NCBI GenBank assembly: GCA_965214335.1 | Contig: CBDCBO010000005.1 | Location: 1,116,001-1,180,000 of the forward strand | Direction of reading: 5' to 3' | Source: Velthaea sp965214335 | Lineage (GTDB): Bacteria > Vulcanimicrobiota > Vulcanimicrobiia > Vulcanimicrobiales > Vulcanimicrobiaceae | Length of the DNA stretch: 64,000 nucleotides | Shown: positions 41,652-50,762 of the stretch, one piece after another | Layout: the number at the start of each line of letters is the position of its first letter | Position numbering within the stretch: the stretch's first letter is position 1 | Position numbers and translations under genes: made by a program | The notes under the pieces: generated by a model | Told to the model about the DNA's origin: nothing | The model's input: only the letters and a program-made list of their open reading frames with translations | Database searches by the model: none

Positions 41652-44386
41652 TTCTCGAACGCCTTTGCGTTGCCGGGTTTCGTACGTTTGCCGAACCGGT
41701 CGAATTTATTCCCGATGCCCGGTTCACGGTGATTCACGCACCGAACGGGACCGGTAAATCGACGCTGCTCGATGCGCTCTATTACGGTTTGCTCGAGCGC
41801 CATAGTGTTACCGGCGACGGCGCCGAGCGGCGGTTCAAATCGCTGGGGCGCGACCTCACGCCGACGATCGAAGTCGACTTCGCCGTGGGTGGTCAGCACT
41901 TTCGGCTGCGCAAGGTGTTTTTGTCGAACGGCAAGTCGGCGACCCTCGCGCGCCGCGAATCCGGTCGCTACATTGCTTTTAAAGACGGCAGTTCCGCCGA
42001 CGACTTCGTGCGCGAGATGTTCTCGGCTACCCCGCCCGGGAAAGGCGTGCTCGAGCCCAACAAGCACTTTGGTTTTCATCACGTATTATTCGCGCCGGCC
42101 CGGGCGCGTTTCGCCGCACTTCCGCAAAGCGTCGGCGACCACATCCGGACGCTGCTGGGCGGAGCCGCGCTAGCCGTCACGGACGGTGAACGTACGGTCG
42201 AAGCGCTGGCCCTAAAGCGGTTCCAATATTTCTTCAAGAGCGACCGCAATTTGAAATCGGCCGTTGATTCGGCCAACGTGCCGGCGTCCGAAGAGCGCGT
42301 GCGGGTTGCCCGCGATGCGCAAGCCAAAGCCCGGCAGCAATACGCGCTACTCGAACAGTTGCGCCTGGACTATGGCGATCTCGAAGCTGAAGCCGGGCGG
42401 ATGAACGCGGCCCGCGCCGGCCTGCGCGCTGAAATCGAGACCATGAAGGCCGAAGTCGACGCGTATAACCGCAGCCTTCACGCGCTGCAAACAGCGACGC
42501 GCGCCGAAGTCGAGGCGCGTCGTCCCTACGAAGAGATCAATTCGGCAATCCGTCAACTCAGCGTATTGCGTGCGGAGCGGGCGGCGCTCGTTGAGGCGCA
42601 GGCGATATGCGCGAACGAAATTCGGCGCCTTTCCCAAGCGGCGGTCGTTTCGATCGAGCGCTACAACGAAGCGCGCAACGCCGTCGAAAATGCCGGGGCG
42701 GTGTGCGCTATCGTTCAGGAACGCGGCCCGGTGGTCACGGCGGCCGAAGCGTATCTTGCCGCTTTGGCAGCCGTCGCGCGGTTGGATATCGCCCTGTGTG
42801 ATTACGACGTCGCGGCGGCCACCCGAGCCGAGATAAGCGTTGCTCGGTCCAGTATCGCAGCGCCCGAGCGCGAAGAGCTCGCGGCGTTGCGGACATCGGC
42901 GGCTGAGTTCGATGCCTTGCAGCGCACGATCGCCGCGTCGGCGCTCTCGCTGCAAGTCGATGCGCAATCCGCGCTGACGCTCGAGGTCGTTACGGGAGAT
43001 CGCGTGGGACCCGTAACGGTGCTACCCGGACAGATGCTAACGATCGCGGCGACCGATGCATCGGTCGTCATCGACATTCCCGGCGTGGGACGCATTCGCG
43101 CTCGAGGCACCGACGGCGCGGCCAGAGCAAGGAAGAGCTTGAGCCGAGTGTCCGCGCTACTTGAATCGGCGTATGAACGTTTCAATACGCGGTCGATGAC
43201 GGAATTGGCATGCCGCAGCGAGCGCGCCGAGGAGTTGCAGCGCAGCGACCGGCATGCGCAAGATGCTTTGCAGAAGGCACTCGGCGGTCGAACGCTCAGC
43301 GAACTCCAGGCGCGACGCAACGCCGCGCGCGCCGGCGTCGATGCGTTCGAAGCCACCTATCCCGCTTGGCGCCTGCACCGTCCGGACGCGGTGGCGCTGC
43401 GAGCGGCTTTCGATCTCGATCTGGAGCGTGCTACAGATGCCGCAAATCAGGCCCGGATCGAACTCCGTGCGGGCGAAAAGCCCAAAGTCGAGGTCGAACA
43501 GAAGCTCGGGACTTGCAACATCCTCGCGACCGAACTGTCGGTTAAAATCGAAACGCATGCAATACAGCTTGCGCGGATTGAAGCCGACGGGCTCGATGAC
43601 GGCACGCGGCTCCGGCGTGAACGCGATCTCGCGCTAGTCTGGAATGCAGCTTGCGCAGCCAAAGAGAACGCCGTCACGCTATGTGCGCGCTTCGTCAACG
43701 ATCCGCGCATTGCGCTCGATCGTGCACAGGTAGCCGAGCAAGATGCGGGCGCCTTGTACGAATGTGCGCTTGGAGCGGCGCGCGCGTGCCGGGCTCAACT
43801 CGATATGCAGGTGACATTGGGCGGGTACGCTCAACTCGTCGCGACCGAGGAGTCCGTCGTCGCGGCTGAAGCGGAGTTGGCATCCGCTCATGCCCAAGCC
43901 TCGGCCGTTGCGTGTCTATACGCTGCTTTCGAGCAGGTACGCAACGGCCGGCTCGCGGCCATCGTTGAGCCGATAACGCACGCGTCGACGCGCTACCTTA
44001 CGCGGATCACCGGTTCGCCGATCGGACAAATCGATATTGGTAGCGGGCTGACGCCCGAAGGGCTCATTCAAGCGGCGTCCGGAGAGAAAATCTCCATCGA
44101 TGGCATGCTTTCGACCGGCGAGCAGGAGCAAGTCTATTTCGCAACGCGGCTGGCCCTGGCGGACGTCATCGCGAGCGGTCGCGGCCGCCAACTCTTCGTC
44201 GTCGACGACGCGCTGACGGCCACCGATCCGAATCGACTCCGCCGTTTCATCGGCATTCTCGAAGATCTCTCGCGCGAGCGGCTGCAGATCATCGTGACGA
44301 CCGCCGATCGTTCGCGCTACCTTGGAATCAAGGGCGCGCGGCACTTCGATCTCGCGGCGACGCTCGCCGCTCGATCGGCAGCCTAA
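41648..44386 (+). CDS. SbcC/Rad50-like (YhaN-type) ATPase
   Basis: A 912-residue SMC-like ATPase partnering the upstream nuclease. Walker A is HAPNGTGKSTLLD (residues 30-42). Long Ala/Glu/Arg-rich coiled coils follow. The C-terminal half holds the ABC signature STGEQEQVYFATRLALAD and Walker B LFVVDDALTATDPNRL, with D-D in place of the common D-E. No C-x-x-C zinc hook is found at the coiled-coil tip. Instead, residues about 446-491 form a short beta-rich insert (DRVGPVTVLPGQMLTIAATD, then VVIDIPGVGRIRARG), as in YhaN-like proteins. The ATG overlaps the previous stop. Confidence 0.85.
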   Translation: MILERLCVAGFRTFAEPVEFIPDARFTVIHAPNGTGKSTLLDALYYGLLERHSVTGDGAERRFKSLGRDLTPTIEVDFAVGGQHFRLRKVFLSNGKSATLARRESGRYIAFKDGSSADDFVREMFSATPPGKGVLEPNKHFGFHHVLFAPARARFAALPQSVGDHIRTLLGGAALAVTDGERTVEALALKRFQYFFKSDRNLKSAVDSANVPASEERVRVARDAQAKARQQYALLEQLRLDYGDLEAEAGRMNAARAGLRAEIETMKAEVDAYNRSLHALQTATRAEVEARRPYEEINSAIRQLSVLRAERAALVEAQAICANEIRRLSQAAVVSIERYNEARNAVENAGAVCAIVQERGPVVTAAEAYLAALAAVARLDIALCDYDVAAATRAEISVARSSIAAPEREELAALRTSAAEFDALQRTIAASALSLQVDAQSALTLEVVTGDRVGPVTVLPGQMLTIAATDASVVIDIPGVGRIRARGTDGAARARKSLSRVSALLESAYERFNTRSMTELACRSERAEELQRSDRHAQDALQKALGGRTLSELQARRNAARAGVDAFEATYPAWRLHRPDAVALRAAFDLDLERATDAANQARIELRAGEKPKVEVEQKLGTCNILATELSVKIETHAIQLARIEADGLDDGTRLRRERDLALVWNAACAAKENAVTLCARFVNDPRIALDRAQVAEQDAGALYECALGAARACRAQLDMQVTLGGYAQLVATEESVVAAEAELASAHAQASAVACLYAAFEQVRNGRLAAIVEPITHASTRYLTRITGSPIGQIDIGSGLTPEGLIQAASGEKISIDGMLSTGEQEQVYFATRLALADVIASGRGRQLFVVDDALTATDPNRLRRFIGILEDLSRERLQIIVTTADRSRYLGIKGARHFDLAATLAARSAA

Positions 44387-44555
44387 AACGCGCCAAGCCA
44401 ACATGCGCCGGCCGGAGGCGTCCGCTCGCCGGCCGGAATCGGCGCGCGTCGGTGCGGCCCGAACGCCGCGGCCCGGAACCACGCTTCGCCGGCCCCTTCG
44501 CTCGTTGGTTTGCGAATGCCATGCTGCTGGCACCCGTGGTTGAGATCATCCGATC

Positions 44556-45317
44556 ATGGACGTTTGCCAGACCAGAGAACATGCCGAGATTCGCCGGCTG
44601 CAGCATGTGAAATTCGCCGTCATCGATGTCGAAACGACCGGGATCGACGCCGCCGTCGACCGTGTGGTCGAAGTGGCTTGCGCGCTGATGCAGGGTGGCC
44701 GGCGGCTCGAAACGTTTAGCACCCTGGTGAATCCGGGCCGGCCCATTCCGGCGACTGCGTCGGCGATCCATCATATCACCGACCGTCACGTGCGCGACGC
44801 ACCTCCTTTGTCAACGTTGCGGCAGCGCATTAGCGCCTTTTGCAGCGATGCGATCGTGGTCGCCCATAATGCGGCTTTCGACCTCCGTTTCTTGCCTTTC
44901 CTTAGCGGTCGGCCAATGCTGTGTTCGATGCGGCTTGCCCGGTACGTCTTGCCGACAGCGCCGAATTACAAAAATCAGGTGTTGCGCTATTACCTCGGCA
45001 TCGACGAGGGGTTGCCCGAGAATGCGTTAGCGCACCGCGCTCCGGGTGACGTCGAAGTAACAAGTCGCATTCTGAGCGTGTGCCTGCAACGCTATCTCTC
45101 GCAGGGCGGTCCCGACGACGCTGATGAACTCATACGCCGCATCGGTGCGCCGCTCTGTCTGCGGGCGCTCCCGTCCGGTCGGCATCGTGGTGTCGGCATT
45201 GCAGCGGTCCCGACTGATTATCTGCAGTGGCTATGCGCTGAATCGCGGTCGGCAACTCTCGACGCGCGATTTACCGCCGAATGTGAATTGCGCCGGCGCG
45301 CTATCGGTGCCCGATGA
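44556..45317 (+). CDS. DEDDh 3'-5' exonuclease (DnaQ-like)
   Basis: A 253-residue exonuclease. ExoI is FAVIDVETTGID (D-x-E), ExoII VVAHNAAFDLRFL (N-x-x-x-D), ExoIII AHRAPGDVEVT (H-x(4)-D), giving all DEDDh residues. A C-terminal extension from about residue 195 contains LPSGRHRGVGIAAVPTDYLQ followed by W, then LDARFTAECELRRR. This resembles the small P-x-G-x-H-x-G domain found after exonuclease X-type nucleases. It is probably a repair or proofreading-like nuclease working on DNA ends, in line with the SbcCD-like genes upstream. The first ~18 residues are not conserved; an internal start nearer VKFAVIDVE is possible but no better codon is seen. Confidence 0.87.
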   Translation: MDVCQTREHAEIRRLQHVKFAVIDVETTGIDAAVDRVVEVACALMQGGRRLETFSTLVNPGRPIPATASAIHHITDRHVRDAPPLSTLRQRISAFCSDAIVVAHNAAFDLRFLPFLSGRPMLCSMRLARYVLPTAPNYKNQVLRYYLGIDEGLPENALAHRAPGDVEVTSRILSVCLQRYLSQGGPDDADELIRRIGAPLCLRALPSGRHRGVGIAAVPTDYLQWLCAESRSATLDARFTAECELRRRAIGAR

Positions 45318-45332
45318 CCGGCCCGATCGGCG

Positions 45333-46037
45333 TCAAATGTCGACGATACGCCCATTCGGCGAGAAGTCTGCGTTTTGACCCGGGTAGCCGCGCGGATTGG
45401 ACACGATGCGTGTGGTACCGCAACGGTAATCGACGGGATCGTGCATGTGACCATGGACCCACATGCGCGGCTGGGTACGTCGAATGAGATGCTCGAGATT
45501 CGTAGCAAAGTACGATGAGACCCGAGATGTTGCGTGGTGCGCCGCCGTGCTTCTGTGCGAGGGGGCCATATGCGTCACGACGACCGTCGGCTTGTGATTG
45601 GGAATCGCGGTTTCCAGCCAACGCACGGTGTCGGTGTGAACGGCCGTTACGCGCGCCGGAGTCGCACGCGTGTCGACCCGTGCCATGTTCTGTTCGACGT
45701 CACGATATTGTTGCGGCGTCACTCGGCTCCACAGCGTTGCCCCAACGAAACGTACGCCGCTCATCTCAGCAACTTGATTCTCGAGCAGCTTTACGTTCGG
45801 CAACGTTCGCAGCCGGCGCCGGTAGTCGGCCAAGGCCGGGAACGGGCGTCGATCGTGTTCGTGATTGCCCAGAACGTAAATACACGGGACGTGGCGTGGA
45901 ACGCGGGCGAAGAATTCCCAGGCCGCGCGCGGCGTCACGGCGAGATCTCCGGCAACGGCGAGCACGTCGGCTTCGACGTCGAAGGGCTCGAGCGGCCAAT
46001 GATCGAGGTGCAAGTCCGACATGATCTGAACGCGCAT
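45333..46037 (-). CDS. Calcineurin-like metallophosphoesterase
   Basis: A 234-residue enzyme with all metal-binding motifs: MSDLHLDHW (D-x-H), VAGDLAV (G-D), VLGNHEHD (G-N-H-E), VVVTHMAPS (H) and WVHGHMHDP (G-H-x-H). The Ala/Val-rich context fits single-domain phosphoesterases acting on nucleotides or phosphoproteins; the substrate cannot be inferred. The ATG at 46037 gives the first strand RVQIMSDLH; the longer open frame upstream has no homology. It is convergent with the exonuclease gene. Confidence 0.85.
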   Translation of the reverse strand: MRVQIMSDLHLDHWPLEPFDVEADVLAVAGDLAVTPRAAWEFFARVPRHVPCIYVLGNHEHDRRPFPALADYRRRLRTLPNVKLLENQVAEMSGVRFVGATLWSRVTPQQYRDVEQNMARVDTRATPARVTAVHTDTVRWLETAIPNHKPTVVVTHMAPSHRSTAAHHATSRVSSYFATNLEHLIRRTQPRMWVHGHMHDPVDYRCGTTRIVSNPRGYPGQNADFSPNGRIVDI

Positions 46038-46200
46038 GGTCGCGAGCAGAATAGCGCGTACGTGCAACCGCCACGATACGCACAAGCACCACGCCGATGG
46101 GACGCTCGGGCCGGTCGCACCGATCGCGTTGGCGCGCAGCGGCGTTTGGCTTCGGTACTGATCGCCGGTCAGCGGTATGCGCCGGTTCGCCGGTGCAACA

Positions 46201-46371
46201 ATGGATGACAAGCAGTTGTTCGACTCGTACCAAACCTATCGCCTGAGTGGCGCCGGAACGAACACCGGGAAGAAGCCGTCAGGCGGTCCGCCACCCGGCC
46301 GCGGTTGTGTCACGCTGCTAATCGTTGCCGCCGGCATCGTCGTTGGGCTGGTGGCCGCCCAGCCATGGTAA
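46201..46371 (+). CDS. Small single-pass membrane protein
   Basis: A 56-residue protein: a polar N-terminus (MDDKQLFDSYQTYRLSG), a Gly/Pro-rich linker (GKKPSGGPPPGRG) and one C-terminal membrane helix (CVTLLIVAAGIVVGLVAA) ending QPW. The pattern looks like a real small protein, not a shadow, but I recognise no family. It lies 145 bp before livJ on the same strand and may be transcribed with it. Confidence 0.45.
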   Translation: MDDKQLFDSYQTYRLSGAGTNTGKKPSGGPPPGRGCVTLLIVAAGIVVGLVAAQPW

Positions 46372-46516
46372 GCCGCGTCGGCGGCATGCGGCAGGGCCGT
46401 TGATATGCGCCCGTCGACGGTACAACCGCCGGTGCGCTTCGTTGCCTCGTGGAAAGATATTCTGCCGCTTGCGCAAACATCTGCTACCTTCTTGTCACGA
46501 AAGGGCGACCCAAAGC

Positions 46517-47740
46517 ATGAGCATTGTCGCGCGTTGTCTGGCCGCGGCCTTTATCGTTGCGACGGTCGCAGCACCGGCCGGCTGGCGGGGCGTGGGTGCG
46601 CAAGGAAGTGGCGCGCTGCGCATCGCCGTCATCACCGATATGACGGGCGTATACGCCGGGCTTTCCGGGCGCGGTGCCGTGATCGCCACGCAACTGGCCG
46701 TCGCTGATTTCGGCGGTTCGGTGCTCGGGCGCAAGATCGAAGTCGTCAGCATCGATCACCGCAATAATCCGACTGAGGCGGCGACGAAAGCGCGCGAGTT
46801 CTTCGATCAAGGTGGTGATCTCGCACTCGACCTTACCAATTCCGGTACGGCATTGGCCGTTTCGGCCGTCGGTAAAGAGAAGCACAAGCTCGTGATCGTC
46901 ACGGGCGCCGGTTCATCGGCGCTGACCGGTGCGAGCTGCGATAAATATACCTATCATTACGCCTACGACACATACGCGCTCGCGCACTCCACGGGTTCAA
47001 ATATAGCCGCCCAGCGTGACGGCAAAAAGTGGTATGCGATCTATCCGACGTATGCGTTCGGAACGCAAATGCTCGCCGACTTCGGCGACGCCATCAAATC
47101 CAAAGGCGGCTCGATCGTCAAAGCCGACGGCGCGCCGCTGGGAACAACCGACTTTTCGTCGTATGTCTTGGCCGCGCAGAACGCGAAACCCGATGTGCTC
47201 GGAATTTTTAGCGCCGGCGCCGATATGGTGAACACCGCAAAACAAGCCGCCCAATTCGGGGCGGCGAAGCAGATGAAGATCGCCATCGGTCTATTGTTTC
47301 TGTCCGATGTCGACGCGCTGCCCGACGTGTTTACCGGGGACCGGATCACCACATCGTGGTATTGGGATACCGATCGCGCCTCCCGCGCCTGGGCCGATGA
47401 GTTCAGCCGCGCTGCCGGCGGCGGACTTCGTCCAACCGACGTGCAGGCCGCCGATTATTCTGCCACCACGCAATATCTCAAAGCGATCAAAGCCGCCGGC
47501 ACCGACGACCCCGACAAGCTTGTCGGCTATCTGGATGGCCGCACGTTCGACGACTTTTACGCGCACGAAGCGCAGTGGCGCGCGCGCGATCACCGCGTCG
47601 TGCACGATATGTACGTCGTTGACATTATCGCCAAAGATAAAATTCGTTCGCCGCACGCGTGGTTTCAAATCGTTCAGACGATTCCGCCGGGCCGGGCTTT
47701 TCGTCCCGAGTCCGCATCGGTCTGCACGAAGGACTGGTAA
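46517..47740 (+). CDS. livJ: Branched-chain amino-acid-type ABC transporter, substrate-binding protein
   Basis: A 407-residue periplasmic binding protein of the LivJ/Leu-Ile-Val family. A signal peptide (ARCLAAAFIVATVAAPAG) is followed by LRIAVITDMTGVYAGLSGRG, the typical first strand. DHRNNPTEAATKAREFFDQG is the conserved stretch of this group. The ligand may be branched-chain amino acids, amides, urea or aromatic acids, as the family is broad. The ATG at 46517 fits the signal peptide; the frame upstream is longer but unrelated. The permease gene livH follows after 14 bp. Confidence 0.9.
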   Translation: MSIVARCLAAAFIVATVAAPAGWRGVGAQGSGALRIAVITDMTGVYAGLSGRGAVIATQLAVADFGGSVLGRKIEVVSIDHRNNPTEAATKAREFFDQGGDLALDLTNSGTALAVSAVGKEKHKLVIVTGAGSSALTGASCDKYTYHYAYDTYALAHSTGSNIAAQRDGKKWYAIYPTYAFGTQMLADFGDAIKSKGGSIVKADGAPLGTTDFSSYVLAAQNAKPDVLGIFSAGADMVNTAKQAAQFGAAKQMKIAIGLLFLSDVDALPDVFTGDRITTSWYWDTDRASRAWADEFSRAAGGGLRPTDVQAADYSATTQYLKAIKAAGTDDPDKLVGYLDGRTFDDFYAHEAQWRARDHRVVHDMYVVDIIAKDKIRSPHAWFQIVQTIPPGRAFRPESASVCTKDW

Positions 47741-47754
47741 GCGCGCGCCGCGCG

Positions 47755-48633
47755 ATGGATCTCGCCTACTACGGAACGCAGTTCTTCAACGGTCTGGTGC
47801 AAGGCGGCTTTTACGCGCTGCTGGCGCTCGGGTTAAGCATTATTTTCGGCGTACTGCGGGTGGTCAACTTTGCCCACGGCACCATGTACATGCTCGGCGC
47901 TTTCGTGGCGTACTACGGCGGCCAACTGTTCGGCCTGCCGTTTTTCGCCGCGTTATTCGTTGCGCCGCTCTTGGTCGGCGGGTTGGGCATTCTGCTCGAG
48001 CGGTTATTTCTGCGGCGGCTGTATCGCCTCGATCCGCTCTATAACTTGTTGCTGACATTCGCTTTCGTCCTCATCATCGAGGATGTGATGCGCTTGTTCG
48101 CCGGGTCGCTCGGCTCACCGTATAGCGCGCCCGACTGGCTGTCGGGCGCGACGAACCTCGGATTTACCGTCTATCCCACATACCGGCTGTTCGTCGTGGG
48201 CGTATGCATCCTGGTATGCTTCGGCGTGTGGCTGACGCTGGAACGAACGCCGCTCGGCGCGCGCTTGCGGGCGGCGACCGAAAACCCAAGCTTAGCGCGC
48301 GCGCTCGGTATCGACGTCGACGTGCTCGTCACCCTGACGTTCGGCGCGGGGGTCGGTATCGCGGCGCTGGCCGGCGTGCTGGCTGCCCCCAATACGAATG
48401 TGGTGCCGAATATGGGCGATGCCATCATCATTACGACCTTCGCTATTGTCGTGATCGGCGGCATGGGCTCGATCCTGGGCTCGATCGTCACTGGTTTCAT
48501 CATCGGCATCATTTCGGCGATCGGCGCCGTCTACTATCCGCCGATCGCGACCACATTGCCGTTCATGCTCATGGTGGTGGTGTTGCTGCTCCGGCCCGCC
48601 GGCTTATTCGGCAAACTCGAGGGCGCGAAGTGA
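47755..48633 (+). CDS. livH: Branched-chain amino-acid-type ABC permease LivH
   Basis: A 292-residue inner-membrane permease. It starts MDLAYYGTQFFNGLVQGGFYALLALGLSIIFGVLRVVNFAHG in two typical pieces (GGFYALLALGLSIIFG and RVVNFAHGTMYMLG), both hallmarks of LivH. A later cytoplasmic loop LERTPLGARLRAATEN contacts the ATPases, and GGMGSILGSIVTGFIIG forms a conserved late helix. About eight hydrophobic helices are seen. ATG 47755 is chosen from this N-terminus. It overlaps livM by 4 bp (GTGA), which implies coupled translation. Confidence 0.93.
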   Translation: MDLAYYGTQFFNGLVQGGFYALLALGLSIIFGVLRVVNFAHGTMYMLGAFVAYYGGQLFGLPFFAALFVAPLLVGGLGILLERLFLRRLYRLDPLYNLLLTFAFVLIIEDVMRLFAGSLGSPYSAPDWLSGATNLGFTVYPTYRLFVVGVCILVCFGVWLTLERTPLGARLRAATENPSLARALGIDVDVLVTLTFGAGVGIAALAGVLAAPNTNVVPNMGDAIIITTFAIVVIGGMGSILGSIVTGFIIGIISAIGAVYYPPIATTLPFMLMVVVLLLRPAGLFGKLEGAK

Positions 48634-49634
48634 CCGCGTCGCTGCGCGGGCGGCGGGGCGCGGTCGCGGCTCTCGTCGCGTTGATCGTCGGTGTCGTGTT
48701 GCCGCTCATTCCTGGCGTCTATACGGTATTTGCAACGAATCTCGCGTGCTTTGCACTCTTTGCGGTGGCCTTCGATGTGCTGCTGGGATTCACCGGATTA
48801 CTTTCATTCGGCCATGCGATGTTCTGGGGTGGTTCGGCTTATGTGACCACGATTGCGGTCGTCGCAGGTCACGTTGCTCCACCGCTGGCGGTTGTCGTCG
48901 GAACGATGTATGCCGGCGTACTGGCATTGGGAGTCGGTGCGGTTTCAATTCGCAGCGCCGGCATCTATTTTGCGATGATTACGTTAGCCTTGGCACAGCT
49001 GCAGTATTTTATTGCTTTTGGTTGGCACGACCTTACCGGCGGTGAAAACGGTTTGCAATTCGCGGGGCGGGGTTCGCTTGCTGGTCTTAGCCTTGACAAC
49101 GATCGCGTGTTTTATTATGCGGTGTTGGCCGTGGTGGTGCTGTGCGTGGCGTTCGCCGTTCGAGTCGTTGGCTCGCCGTTCGGCTTGGTGTTGGCAGCAA
49201 TGCGGGATAACGAACCGCGCGCTCGTTCCATCGGTTACAACGTCGCGCGCTTCAAACTCAGCGCCTTCGTCATGTCGGGAACGATGGCCGGCTTAGCGGG
49301 AGCGTTATATGCGCTCAATAATCGGCTCGTCGGCTTGGATGTGGTTGATTGGCACACGTCGGGTAAGGTCGTTATGATGACGATTCTGGGCGGGATCGGA
49401 ACGCTGTACGGTCCGATCGCCGGCGCCGGGCTGTTCGAATCGCTCGAATACTTTGTCTCCAAAACGCCGCTCGGCGACGAAACGAACATCGTCATGGGCA
49501 CCATCTTCGCAATCGTCATTCTTACCGCGCGGCGCGGTCTCGTCGGCGAACTGCTCGCCGCTCGCTGGACGCGAACGGCCCCCGCGCCGGCGATCGAAGC
49601 CGAACCGCTCGCTGAACCGATCGAAGCACGATGA
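48630..49634 (+). CDS. livM: Branched-chain amino-acid-type ABC permease LivM
   Basis: A 334-residue second permease subunit. Conserved features are NLACFALFAVAFDVLLGFTG then LLSFGHAMFWGGSAY, the LivM signature; RSAGIYFAMITLALAQLQYF; AMRDNEPRARSIGYNV, the ATPase-contacting loop; and a late GGIGTLYGPIAGAGLF. It starts at the GTG overlapping the livH stop. In typical operons livG and livF follow directly on the same strand; here they lie 1.1 kb away on the other strand. Confidence 0.93.
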   Translation: MTASLRGRRGAVAALVALIVGVVLPLIPGVYTVFATNLACFALFAVAFDVLLGFTGLLSFGHAMFWGGSAYVTTIAVVAGHVAPPLAVVVGTMYAGVLALGVGAVSIRSAGIYFAMITLALAQLQYFIAFGWHDLTGGENGLQFAGRGSLAGLSLDNDRVFYYAVLAVVVLCVAFAVRVVGSPFGLVLAAMRDNEPRARSIGYNVARFKLSAFVMSGTMAGLAGALYALNNRLVGLDVVDWHTSGKVVMMTILGGIGTLYGPIAGAGLFESLEYFVSKTPLGDETNIVMGTIFAIVILTARRGLVGELLAARWTRTAPAPAIEAEPLAEPIEAR

Positions 49635-49660
49635 GCGGCAACGGGCTCATTCGCTTACGC

Positions 49661-49800
49661 GATGTGGACGCGGTACGTACGCGGTGTGGCGATGTGAACG
49701 CGGTACGTACGCGGTGTGGCGATGTGGACGCGGTACGTACGCGGTGTGGCGATGTGGACGCGGTACGTACGCGGTGTGGTGGTGTGTACGCGGTGTGCGC
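49661..49800 (+). repeat. 30-bp tandem repeat (4 copies plus partial) after livM
   Basis: Units at 49661-49690, 49691-49720, 49721-49750 and 49751-49780 share the sequence GATGTGGACGCGGTACGTAC followed by GCGGTGTGGC, with at most one change per copy, then a partial degraded copy. The period of 30 keeps all frames open. Each unit carries the palindrome GTACGTAC. The array begins 27 bp after the livM stop. Confidence 0.92.
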
Positions 49801-49928
49801 TGGGAGCATCTGCTCTCGGGCCGCAACTCGCGGTATCCGCGGCTGAGGTACGCGGCATGCCGACGGTCGCGAACAACGCGGCTCATTCCGTGATACGCTC
49901 CCCTGCGCACGTTCCGACACGGCACGCC

Positions 49929-50053
49929 CGCAGGCCCGCAACCGCCAACAGATTTCCGCACACCGTCCAACGCAGGCCCGCAACGGCAACCCAACTCGGC
50001 AAACCGTCCGACGCACGATCGCAACGGCGACCGAATCTCGGCTTCACCGCCCA
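49929..50053 (+). repeat. Imperfect ~42-bp tandem repeat, three units
   Basis: Units at 49929-49970, 49971-50011 and 50012-50053 share the pattern CGCAGGCCCGCAACGGCAAC...ACCGTCCA with substitutions and one indel. It is an older, diverged minisatellite, separate from the 30-bp array. Confidence 0.6.
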
Positions 50054-50117
50054 GCGGCCAGCTACCCAATTTCGTTACAACGCCAGCTTTGCCGGCTGGC
50101 TGTACGGCTGAACGACG

Positions 50118-50732
50118 ATGGGTAAAGAAGCGCGCTGCATCGTGCTCGTTAACGACACAGCCGCCGAGGCTAAAGCGCATCTCGACTCAGCGTTTCTCAC
50201 GCTATCGGGTGGACATCGGTTAATTGTGCCGCTCGCGAGCGTTACGGACGTAACCGTCGCCGGAGAGACGCTCCGCCTTTCCGCGACGGGCACCGCGGTG
50301 GAAATGCAGCTCGGAGCGCAGGTAGCGCACCGCTGGGCGGAAGCGATCGCGCATCCGAAATCGCGGCTGGCGAAACTGGGCATCCAGGGCGCCGAGCGCG
50401 TATATGTCGGCGGCGACTTCGACGCCGATTTCATCGCCGAACTCAACGCCGGGTTGGCGACGCCGCCGGCAGCCGGCGTCGCCGGCAATTTTGATGTCAT
50501 GTTCCTGAGCGTAGCGGGGCCGGCGGGTTTACTTCAGATTGCCGGTTGCCGAGCGCAGCTGGCTCCGCACGGCGTACTGTGGGTCGTGCACGTCAAAGGT
50601 GCGACGTCCGCGGTACCCGAGAAACTGGTCCGCGCGGCGATTCTCGAAGCCGGCATGTACGAATCCAAAGTCGTCGCGTTCTCGCCGGCGCGCACCGCGA
50701 TGGGCGCGGCGATCGCGCGCAAAGATCGATGA
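50118..50732 (+). CDS. DUF3052-like protein
   Basis: A 204-residue protein in two parts. The N-terminal half (MGKEARCIVLVNDTAAEAKAH in shortened form, then LTLSGGHRLIVPLASVTDV) is beta-rich and unassigned. The C-terminal half has KLGIQGAERVYVGGDFDADF, then FDVMFLSVAGPAGLLQI, LAPHGVLWVVHVKGA and a final VVAFSPARTAMGAAIARKDR. This resembles DUF3052, a small Rossmann-like family of unknown function with the K-L-G-I...P-x-G-x-L-W-V pattern. It sits between livM and the inverted livF. No membrane segments. Confidence 0.6.
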   Translation: MGKEARCIVLVNDTAAEAKAHLDSAFLTLSGGHRLIVPLASVTDVTVAGETLRLSATGTAVEMQLGAQVAHRWAEAIAHPKSRLAKLGIQGAERVYVGGDFDADFIAELNAGLATPPAAGVAGNFDVMFLSVAGPAGLLQIAGCRAQLAPHGVLWVVHVKGATSAVPEKLVRAAILEAGMYESKVVAFSPARTAMGAAIARKDR

Positions 50733-50762
50733 GGCAGCCGATTGTGCTGTCCGCGGTACGCG

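Noticed and set aside
44387..44555. Extra gene between the SbcC-like ATPase and exonuclease
   Set aside because: Only GC-rich frames without motif or start context; probably an intergenic spacer with the exonuclease promoter.
49661..49780. Coding repeat protein (ten-residue repeat D-V-D-A-V-R-T-R-C-G)
   Set aside because: A 30-bp repeat keeps every frame open; the reading frame ends soon after in low-complexity sequence and has no homology beyond its first 12 residues.
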